A program made the position numbers and the translations under genes. Positions 1 to 5,306 of a stretch of DNA of 5,306 nt are shown piece by piece (positions within the stretch are counted from its first letter, which is position 1; every line of letters begins with the position of its first letter). The notes beneath the pieces are model-generated. The model worked only from the letters and a program-made list of their open reading frames with translations, did not search any database and was not told the origin of the DNA. The DNA is from an uncultured Bacteroidales bacterium (lineage in GTDB: Bacteria > Bacteroidota > Bacteroidia > Bacteroidales > Muribaculaceae). The stretch covers positions 1-5,306 of the forward strand of contig URNY01000165.1 in the NCBI GenBank assembly GCA_900549375.1, read 5' to 3'.

Positions 1-1
1 C

Positions 2-50
2 GCGAGATCTCTTCGGTCACGATGCCCGCATCGCTCCCTCCGAGACTCGC
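2..50. other. Possible hairpin-forming, palindrome-rich segment
   Basis: Several self-complementary stretches are packed together. CGATGC at 20-25 faces GCATCG at 28-33, giving a realistic 5-bp stem with a 4-base loop. GCGAG at 2-6 pairs with CTCGC at 46-50 as a possible outer stem. GAGATCTC at 4-11 is a perfect 8-bp palindrome, and CGAGACTCG at 41-49 is palindromic around its centre. No U-tract follows on either strand in the position expected of an intrinsic terminator. It could be part of a structured intergenic repeat or the leader of a gene to the left. Function is unknown. Confidence 0.3.
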
Positions 51-85
51 AAAATATGCTCAAAAATCGCCGCCCCTACGACCCC

Positions 86-108
86 GAAATTTTAAGGAAC
101 AGAGTCTA
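86..108 (+). repeat. Left arm of perfect 23-bp inverted repeat
   Basis: This stretch, with core TTTTAAGGAACAGAGTC, is the exact reverse complement of 2104-2126. All 23 positions match, and the match breaks at both ends (85 versus 2127, and 109 versus 2103). The arm ends 34 bp before the deoC start. No short direct duplication flanks the outer edges of the two arms, and no recombinase or transposase gene lies between them, so it does not look like a complete insertion sequence. It could be an inversion site, a regulator-binding or promoter element, or a copy of an interspersed repeat. Confidence 0.9.
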
Positions 109-142
109 AACAACCTGAAAATAACTCAAAAAGATATTAATT

Positions 143-1021
143 ATGGATAGATACCGGAAAGCACTTGCCGACAGCAGCGTTGTCGAGAACGATGCAGTTG
201 TGGCCGAAGAAGTAAGGAAAATAGTAGAGGAGTCCGGCAAATACGCCACTCCCGAGGTTTATCAGTTCCTTTTCAGCTCGATCGATCTCACCACCCTCAG
301 CACCGAGGATAGCGTAAAGAGCGTGTCGAAGTTCACTCAGCGTGTGAATGATTTCGACAACGACTTCCCGCAGTATAAGAATGTGGCCGCCATATGCGTC
401 TATTCCAACTTCGCCGAGGTTGTCAAGGCCAATCTCGATGTCGAGGGAGTGGATATCGCCGTAGTGGCAGGCGGTTTCCCGTCGAGCCAGACATTCGACG
501 CCGTGAAGGTGGCCGATGTCGCCATGGCTGTCGAAGGGGGAGCCAACGAGGTGGATATCGTGATGAACGTCGGCCGGTTCCTCGATGAGGATTATGAGAA
601 TCTCTGCGATGAGATCATAGAGCTCAAGCATACGGCACGCGACGCCCGACTGAAGGTGATTATCGAAAGCGGATGTCTCAAGACTGCCGCCAACATCAAG
701 AAAGCGTCGATACTTTCCATGTATAGCGGTGCCGACTTCATCAAGACCTCCACAGGCAAGATCTATCCCGGAGCATCGCTCGAAGCGGCATACGTGATGT
801 GTCAGTGCATCAAGGAATATTATCAGAAGACAGGCCGCAAGGTCGGCTTCAAGGTCGCCGGCGGCGTGCGTTCGTCGGAAGACGCGCTCCACTACTATGC
901 CGTTGTCAAAGAGGTGCTCGGCGACGAATGGCTCAATCAGGATCTCTTCCGCATCGGAGCCAGCAGTCTGGCCAACAAACTTCTGACAACCATGACGGGC
1001 GAAGAGCAGAAATATTTCTGA
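143..1021 (+). CDS. deoC: Deoxyribose-phosphate aldolase (DeoC)
   Basis: This cytosolic class I (Schiff-base) aldolase splits 2-deoxy-D-ribose 5-phosphate into acetaldehyde and glyceraldehyde 3-phosphate, the last step of deoxynucleoside catabolism. The 292-residue product matches the DeoC/FbaB TIM-barrel family along its length. IDLTTL is at 47-52 and AAICVY at 82-87. Asp138 in EVDIV corresponds to E. coli Asp102. Lys201 in ADFIKTSTGK corresponds to the Schiff-base Lys167, and Lys237 in VGFKVAGGVR to Lys201. The phosphate-binding-like RIGASSL is at 270-276. It is about 30 residues longer than the E. coli enzyme, mostly at the N terminus, as I recall for Bacteroides homologues. The residue after Lys237 is Val, whereas E. 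coli has Pro, which is probably tolerated. The ATG at 143 gives the expected N terminus and follows an A/T-rich leader with no Shine-Dalgarno. The EEP gene starts 26 bp downstream, so co-transcription is likely. Confidence 0.96.
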   Translation: MDRYRKALADSSVVENDAVVAEEVRKIVEESGKYATPEVYQFLFSSIDLTTLSTEDSVKSVSKFTQRVNDFDNDFPQYKNVAAICVYSNFAEVVKANLDVEGVDIAVVAGGFPSSQTFDAVKVADVAMAVEGGANEVDIVMNVGRFLDEDYENLCDEIIELKHTARDARLKVIIESGCLKTAANIKKASILSMYSGADFIKTSTGKIYPGASLEAAYVMCQCIKEYYQKTGRKVGFKVAGGVRSSEDALHYYAVVKEVLGDEWLNQDLFRIGASSLANKLLTTMTGEEQKYF

Positions 1022-1047
1022 TTCATGTCCATTACACCGACAATTAT

Positions 1048-2106
1048 ATGAAATTCAAGGCATTGATGTCACTGGTGCTGGCGTTCCTGATCGGGATGTC
1101 AGCTCCTTTGCGTGCCGACGCGCAGGATCGCAAGATGTACCGCACGTATGGCGTCGCTTTCTACAACCTCGAAAATCTTTTCGACACTATCAACAATAAT
1201 GGCAAATACGACCGCGAGTTCTCGCCTGCCGGTTCCAACAGATGGGACGGCAAGAAATACTGGTCGAAGATCGGCAAGCTCTCTTACGCCATTTCGCAGA
1301 TGACCACCAAGACCACCCCCATAGGTCCGGCCGTGATCGGTGTCAGTGAGATCGAGAACATCACCGTGCTTCAGGATCTTGTCAAGGCCGATGCCATCAA
1401 GGACTGGAATCTGAAGATAGTCCATCATGACTCGCCCGATGCCCGCGGAGTAGATGTGGGACTGCTCTACAATCCGAAGCTCTTCCGCGTGCTGAGCGTC
1501 ACCAATCACAGGCTGGTCGTTCCGGAACTTCCCCGTTTCAAGACCCGCGATCAGATGTGCGTGATCGGTCTGATGGGAGGGGCGCGTGTAGCAGTGATCG
1601 TAAATCACTGGCCTTCGCGCCGCGGAGGCGAGAAGGAGAGCAGCTGGCTCCGCGAGGCCGCAGCTTCACTGACGCGCTCGATCACCGATTCGCTCTATAA
1701 GATCGACCCCAACATGGGAGTGGTTGTTATGGGCGACCTCAACGACGATCCCCACAACAAGAGCGTGTCGGAGACTCTCGGCGCAGTCCGCAAAATCAGC
1801 GACACCCCCGAGGGCGGTTTCTTCAATCCCTTCTGGGAGAAGCTCGACAAAGGAATCGGAAGCTATATCTACCGCGGTTCCTGGGACCTTTTCGACCAGA
1901 TCATCGTCAACCGCAATCTTGTGGATGGCAGATGCGGTCTGAAATTCCGCAGCGCCGAGGTGCTCAACAAGCCGTTCCTTCTCCAGAGCGAAGGGCAGTA
2001 CAAGGGCTATCCCCACCGCACTTTCTCCGGCGGAGCATGGCTCAACGGTTATTCCGACCATCTCCCCACGGAGATATTCCTTGTTCAGGAAGTGAGAGGA
2101 AAATAG
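1048..2106 (+). CDS. Exported endonuclease/exonuclease/phosphatase-family hydrolase
   Basis: This is a metal-dependent phosphoesterase of the EEP (DNase I-like) fold, 352 residues long. The signature residues are in order: Asn40 and Glu42 in FYNLENLFD; Glu101/Glu103 in SEIEN; RGVDVGLLY at 133-141; the catalytic-type His187 in VNHWPSR; Asp230 and Asn232 in MGDLNDDP; WDLFDQIIVN at 279-288; and the terminal Ser-Asp-His at 336-338. The first 25 residues form a signal peptide with a Lys-containing start, a hydrophobic core and a likely cut after Ala25 (ADA then Q). The protein should therefore act in the periplasm or at the surface. The frame stays open upstream to 799, inside deoC, but the ATG at 1048 is preferred because it begins the signal peptide and avoids a long overlap. 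The TAG stop is also the first three bases of the right repeat arm. The substrate could be nucleic acid, a nucleotide or another phosphodiester, and sequence alone does not decide. Confidence 0.9.
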   Translation: MKFKALMSLVLAFLIGMSAPLRADAQDRKMYRTYGVAFYNLENLFDTINNNGKYDREFSPAGSNRWDGKKYWSKIGKLSYAISQMTTKTTPIGPAVIGVSEIENITVLQDLVKADAIKDWNLKIVHHDSPDARGVDVGLLYNPKLFRVLSVTNHRLVVPELPRFKTRDQMCVIGLMGGARVAVIVNHWPSRRGGEKESSWLREAAASLTRSITDSLYKIDPNMGVVVMGDLNDDPHNKSVSETLGAVRKISDTPEGGFFNPFWEKLDKGIGSYIYRGSWDLFDQIIVNRNLVDGRCGLKFRSAEVLNKPFLLQSEGQYKGYPHRTFSGGAWLNGYSDHLPTEIFLVQEVRGK

Positions 2107-2126
2107 ACTCTGTTCCTTAAAATTTC
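2104..2126 (-). repeat. Right arm of perfect 23-bp inverted repeat
   Basis: This is the exact reverse complement of 86-108. On the + strand it begins with the TAG stop codon of the EEP gene and continues as ACTCTGTTCCTTAAAATTTC. It ends 42 bp before the TonB-dependent receptor start. It occupies over a third of the 62-bp intergenic gap, so it may overlap regulatory sequence for the receptor gene. The EEP protein appears complete (its Ser-Asp-His motif and following strand are present), so the repeat has not obviously truncated it. Confidence 0.9.
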
Positions 2127-2168
2127 AAAGACTGACACAATAATAACTAAATTGACATTATAAAAATC
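2107..2168 (+). promoter_or_regulatory. Intergenic leader before receptor gene
   Basis: This is the widest gap between genes in the cluster, 62 bp against 26 and 22 for the others. It is strongly A/T-rich after the repeat arm. A TTGACA-like hexamer lies only about 10 bp before the ATG, too close to serve as a -35 box for this gene. No clear Bacteroidetes TAnnTTTG element and no terminator hairpin is visible. Whether a separate promoter sits here or transcription reads through from deoC is undecided. Confidence 0.3.
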
Positions 2169-4946
2169 ATGCGAATTAGACTATCATTGCTGATGCTGCT
2201 GTGCATGGCGCTTCCATCGCTCGCCGCGACTGGACTCACCGGCACGCTTGTCGACGCCAGCACTGGCAAGGCCGTGGCCGATGCCAATGTGCTTCTGCGC
2301 GACCAGGCCATCTTCGTGACCACAGGCAGCGACGGCACATTCACAATCTCCAACGCCTCCCCGGGCACCGACGTGCTCGAAATCATCGCCAACGGATATG
2401 CCGACGCCTGGCAGGATGTAACCATCGTCAAGGACATGGTGAAGAATATCGGCGAGATCCGCCTGCAACCCGCCGGTTTCGAGGGCGCGACCCCCGATTC
2501 CGACCAGTTCCTTTTCAATGAGGATGAGATTCTCGACGACGAGGGAATGGGGCAGTCGGTAGGAACAATTCAGGGAGCCACCGACGACATATATTACCAG
2601 ACCTCCAACTATGATTTCTCTGTGGCTCGTTTCCGCTGGCGTGGCTACGACACCAACTGGAACGCCGGATACATCAACGGTATCTATTTCAACGACGCCA
2701 TGCGCGGCCGCTTCAACTTCTCCGGCCTCGGCGGCATGACTTCATCGGCCTTCCGCAACCGTTCGACCGACATCGGCCTCGCCGCTTCGGCCTACGGCTA
2801 CGGCAGCCTCGGAGGCTCGAGCAATTTCACCACCTATGCGTCGGAATATGCTCCCGGCTTCCGCGGAAACCTCTCCTACACCAACTCCAACTATATGCTT
2901 CGCGCCATGCTCCAGTACAGCACCGGTCTCAACCGCCACGGCTGGGCATTCTCGGCAAGCATCATCGGGCGTTACGCTCCGGAGGGTGTGATCGAGGGCA
3001 CGTTCTATAACTCGCTGGGTCTGCAGTTCAGCCTCCAGAAAGTCTTCAACGACCGCCATTCGCTCAACCTGACGGCATGGGCCGCTCCCACACAGCGCGC
3101 CACCAACTCCGCCGCCACTCAGGAAGCCTATGACCTTGCCGGCTCCAATCTCTACAACCCCTCATGGGGCTATCTCGATGGCAAGAAGAAGAGCGCGCGA
3201 ATCGTCGAATCCGTCGACCCCGCCGTGCTCCTCAACTGGATATGGAAGCCGAAGATGGGAACGAAACTCAACACCGGTATCGGCTTCCGCAGCAACCGCT
3301 ACAGCAGCTCGGCCCTCAACTGGTATCAGACAGCCGACCCGCGTCCCGACTATTACCGTTATCTCCCCTCATATTATCTGCCTGACGCAGAGCCCGGCAC
3401 TCCGCTCTTCGACGCCCAGCAGGAGGTATACGATTTTGTGACCGACTGGTGGAGTGGCGACAAAGCCCACCGTCAGATCGACTGGAACCGTCTCTACCAG
3501 ACCAACCTTCTGAACCGTCAGCAGTACGACCGCGATCCCGAGCTCGTCGGCCAGTCCTCCTATATCCTTGAGAACCGTCATTCGAATCTCACCTCATGGA
3601 TGCTCAGCTCCTATCTGGACCACCGCATCAACGACCACATGACCCTTCAGGGCGGTCTGAACGTGAACTATAGCGACGGCCATTATTACAAGACCGTCCG
3701 CGATCTGCTCGGCGGCGAGTTCTGGCGCGATGTCGACAACTTCTCCGAGCGCGACTTCGCCGGCAACCCCGATATCCTGCAGAACGACATGCGCAACCCG
3801 AACCGCCGGGTATACAAGGGCGACAAGTTCGGATATGACTACAACATACGCTCCATCAGTGCCCGCGCATGGCTCCAGAACCAGATAACCACGGCCCACT
3901 GGAATGTGAACTACGGTCTCGAGGTGAGCTTCACCGACTTCGTGCGCCATGGAAACATGCAGAACGGACGTGCTCCCGAAAACTCGCTCGGCACAGGCCG
4001 TCACCACTCCTTCGACAACGCCGCCATCAAGGCCGGCGCCACCTATAAGCTCGACGGCCGCAACTACTTCACAGGCCACATCTCCTACGGCTCACGCGCT
4101 CCGATGCCCGACTACAGCTATGTATCGCCCCGTACGAAAGACGTAGCCGTCGAAGGCCTCAAATCCGAGCGCTTCCTGAGCGCCGACCTCTCCTACACCT
4201 GGAACTACGCCCGCTTCCGCGGATCGGTTACAGGCTTCTACACCAAGATGTGGGACGGCATCAAACGCTCCGGCTTCTACGACTATCAGCTCAATACCTT
4301 CATGAACTATTCGATGTCCGGCATGCAGACCGAATACAAGGGTATTGAGATCGGTATGGAATACAAGATTCTCAGCAACCTCTCGATTTCCGGTGCAGGA
4401 ACTTTCTCGCGCTATCAGTATAAGAACAATCCGCTCGGAGTCCGCAGCTACGAGAACGGATCGCAGGAGGATGTCACCCGCCGCGTATATCTCAAGAACT
4501 ACCACATCGGCGGAACTCCCCAGCAGGTATGGTCGCTGGCCCTGAACTATAACATCAAGCAGTGGTTCTTCGAAGTCAACGGCCAGTGGTTCGGCGACAA
4601 CTGGATCGACCTTTCCCCGGCCCGCCACGAGGAGATGCCCGGCCTTTGGAAATTCTGCACCTCCGAGCAGGAATATATCCAGCGCCGCGACCAGATCACA
4701 CATCAGGACAAACTCAACTCCGAATGGGTGATGAACCTGTCGATCGGCAAGGTGATCTACACCAACTTCGGTTCGCTCAACTTCAACGTGAGCGTCAACA
4801 ACCTCCTCAACAACCGCAATATCCAGACCGGCGGCTATCAGGAAGGTAAGTTCGACTATACCGATTATAACGTCAACAAGTTCCCCAACAAGATATACTA
4901 TGCCCAGGGCATACGCGTCTTCGTGAACGTGGGTATCCGTTTCTAA
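2169..4946 (+). CDS. TonB-dependent outer-membrane receptor, non-SusC type
   Basis: This is an outer-membrane beta-barrel transporter that should import a ligand using TonB/ExbBD energy; the substrate is not evident. The product has 925 residues. A signal peptide covers about 1-19 (cut near SLA/A). A carboxypeptidase-regulatory-like beta-sandwich domain follows at about 21-100 (GTLVDASTGKAVADANVLL, then DGTFTISNASPGTDVL). An acidic linker runs from about 103 to 127. The plug region is at about 130-225, recognised by RWRGYDTNWNAGYINGIYFND at 156-176 and YGSLGGSSNFTT at 211-222, the usual end of a plug. The rest is alternating aromatic-rich strands of a barrel, ending in VFVNVGIRF with the C-terminal Phe typical of outer-membrane barrels. 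I see no canonical TonB box. No SusD partner follows; a lipoprotein gene starts 22 bp downstream instead, so the two probably form a functional pair. The ATG at 2169 begins the signal peptide. Confidence 0.88.
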   Translation: MRIRLSLLMLLCMALPSLAATGLTGTLVDASTGKAVADANVLLRDQAIFVTTGSDGTFTISNASPGTDVLEIIANGYADAWQDVTIVKDMVKNIGEIRLQPAGFEGATPDSDQFLFNEDEILDDEGMGQSVGTIQGATDDIYYQTSNYDFSVARFRWRGYDTNWNAGYINGIYFNDAMRGRFNFSGLGGMTSSAFRNRSTDIGLAASAYGYGSLGGSSNFTTYASEYAPGFRGNLSYTNSNYMLRAMLQYSTGLNRHGWAFSASIIGRYAPEGVIEGTFYNSLGLQFSLQKVFNDRHSLNLTAWAAPTQRATNSAATQEAYDLAGSNLYNPSWGYLDGKKKSARIVESVDPAVLLNWIWKPKMGTKLNTGIGFRSNRYSSSALNWYQTADPRPDYYRYLPSYYLPDAEPGTPLFDAQQEVYDFVTDWWSGDKAHRQIDWNRLYQTNLLNRQQYDRDPELVGQSSYILENRHSNLTSWMLSSYLDHRINDHMTLQGGLNVNYSDGHYYKTVRDLLGGEFWRDVDNFSERDFAGNPDILQNDMRNPNRRVYKGDKFGYDYNIRSISARAWLQNQITTAHWNVNYGLEVSFTDFVRHGNMQNGRAPENSLGTGRHHSFDNAAIKAGATYKLDGRNYFTGHISYGSRAPMPDYSYVSPRTKDVAVEGLKSERFLSADLSYTWNYARFRGSVTGFYTKMWDGIKRSGFYDYQLNTFMNYSMSGMQTEYKGIEIGMEYKILSNLSISGAGTFSRYQYKNNPLGVRSYENGSQEDVTRRVYLKNYHIGGTPQQVWSLALNYNIKQWFFEVNGQWFGDNWIDLSPARHEEMPGLWKFCTSEQEYIQRRDQITHQDKLNSEWVMNLSIGKVIYTNFGSLNFNVSVNNLLNNRNIQTGGYQEGKFDYTDYNVNKFPNKIYYAQGIRVFVNVGIRF

Positions 4947-4968
4947 CCTCTTAAAAAGCAAGAAAGAA

Positions 4969-5306
4969 ATGAAAAGAATCAACATACTCCTCACAGCGGT
5001 TCTGGCATTGGCCGCCGGTTTCTCGTCGTGCGACGATGATCTGGCGCAGCCGCCGGTGAATCTACCAGAAGGGGGCGTCGGCACCGGAGCATGGGATAGC
5101 CCCATGACCGCCTATCAGGCAAGCCTCGGAAGCTTCAACGCCGAATATCCGGAACCCTGGGTAAAGGGATATATCGTGGGATATATCGATACCAATATCG
5201 CGAACGTGCTCAAGGATGAGACGGCGAAATTCACGGCCGACGGCGCGGTGAACACCAACATGCTCATCGCCATGAGTCCCGACGAGAAAGACTGGAAGAA
5301 CTGCGC
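4969..5306 (+). CDS. Surface lipoprotein with DUF6359-like N-terminal region (partial, 3' end cut)
   Basis: Only the first 112 complete codons are in the window, and the frame is open to the edge. The N terminus is MKRINILLTAVLALAAGFSS followed by Cys21, a lipoprotein signal peptide with a Phe-Ser-Ser-Cys lipobox. The residues after the cysteine are Asp-Asp-Asp, resembling the acidic export signal that sends Bacteroidetes lipoproteins to the outer face of the outer membrane. After a short flexible linker, GTGAWDSPMTAYQASLG (38-54) and WVKGYIVGYID (64-74) match the pattern I associate with DUF6359. That family is thought to resemble OB-fold nucleic-acid-binding modules, but I assign it from memory of motifs. 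The start is 22 bp after the receptor gene, behind an A-rich leader, implying co-transcription. It likely works with the receptor as a ligand-binding or accessory lipoprotein. Its C-terminal domains are unseen. Confidence 0.75.
   Translation, partial: MKRINILLTAVLALAAGFSSCDDDLAQPPVNLPEGGVGTGAWDSPMTAYQASLGSFNAEYPEPWVKGYIVGYIDTNIANVLKDETAKFTADGAVNTNMLIAMSPDEKDWKNC

Larger units (their letters stand above)
1..142. other. Upstream region of deoC, no supported gene
   Basis: No convincing coding region is visible here. Frame 1 on the + strand stays open from the window edge to a TAG at 148-150, overlapping the deoC start. Its product would be short, basic and proline-rich with no recognisable motif, so I treat it as fortuitous. 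The first 60 bases are GC-rich with several short palindromes. Positions 86-108 carry one arm of a perfect 23-bp inverted repeat whose partner lies at 2104-2126. Positions 109-142 are an A-rich leader, as is usual before Bacteroidetes genes. I looked for the Bacteroidetes promoter consensus (TTTG or TTG near -33 and TAnnTTTG near -7) and found no clear match, so the deoC promoter is not placed. Confidence 0.6.

Noticed and set aside
1..150. Open frame on the + strand from the window edge to a TAG at 148
   Set aside because: The product is short, basic and low in information, overlaps the deoC start, and covers palindromic and repeat sequence. It is more likely non-coding, though the tail of a gene cannot be fully excluded.
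137..892. 251-codon open frame on the - strand across deoC
   Set aside because: It lies antisense to a clearly conserved deoC gene, has no recognisable motif, and is explained by the codon bias of GC-rich coding DNA.
799..1047. Upstream extension of the EEP reading frame into deoC
   Set aside because: The extension is arginine- and glutamine-rich, reads out of frame through conserved deoC sequence, and would bury the signal peptide that begins at 1048.
86..2126. A transposon with terminal inverted repeats carrying deoC and the EEP gene
   Set aside because: No transposase or recombinase is encoded inside, and no target-site duplication is visible at the outer edges (ACCCC on the left, AAAGA on the right).
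2147..2169. TTGACATTATAA as a sigma70-type promoter for the receptor gene
   Set aside because: It sits immediately before the start codon with no room for a -10 box and transcript start, and Bacteroidetes use a different promoter consensus.
4092..5105. 337-codon open frame on the - strand across the end of the receptor gene
   Set aside because: It runs antisense to the barrel-encoding part of the receptor and the lipoprotein start, both supported by strong motifs. Its product shows no family features.
1..5306. CRISPR arrays, tRNA or rRNA genes
   Set aside because: No regularly spaced direct repeats and no tRNA- or rRNA-like conserved segments were seen on reading through the window.

Overview
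The window looks like chromosomal DNA from a member of the Bacteroidales, most likely a moderately GC-rich gut lineage such as Muribaculaceae. That placement is an inference. It rests on the Bacteroides-type DeoC sequence, the FYNLENLFD-type endonuclease/exonuclease/phosphatase (EEP) protein, a TonB-dependent receptor (TBDT) with an N-terminal carboxypeptidase-regulatory-like domain, a lipoprotein with a Cys-Asp-Asp-Asp surface-export-like start, and A-rich translation starts without Shine-Dalgarno sequences.

Layout: positions 1-142 hold no gene I can support. They contain a GC-rich stretch with short palindromes (1-60), one arm of a 23-bp repeat (86-108) and an A-rich leader. Four co-directional + strand genes follow. 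These are deoC (143-1021, deoxyribose-phosphate aldolase), an exported EEP-family hydrolase (1048-2106), a 925-residue TonB-dependent outer-membrane receptor (2169-4946), and the first 112 codons of a lipoprotein with a DUF6359-like start (4969 to the window end). The gaps are 26, 62 and 22 bp, so a single operon is plausible. The 62-bp gap could hold a second promoter.

Working together (inference): the EEP protein has a signal peptide, the lipoprotein probably faces outward, and the receptor is an outer-membrane importer. These three could form a surface or periplasmic system that binds and cleaves a phosphodiester-containing polymer, possibly nucleic acid, and imports the products. DeoC would be the cytosolic end of deoxynucleoside breakdown, feeding deoxyribose 5-phosphate into acetaldehyde and glyceraldehyde 3-phosphate. 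No SusD-like partner is seen in the window.

The most striking unexplained signal is a perfect 23-bp inverted repeat. One arm lies 34 bp before deoC. The other begins exactly at the EEP stop codon and ends 42 bp before the receptor gene. Together they bracket deoC plus the EEP gene as a segment of about 2.04 kb. It could be a site-specific inversion site, a shared regulatory site, or a genome-wide interspersed repeat. The window alone cannot separate these.
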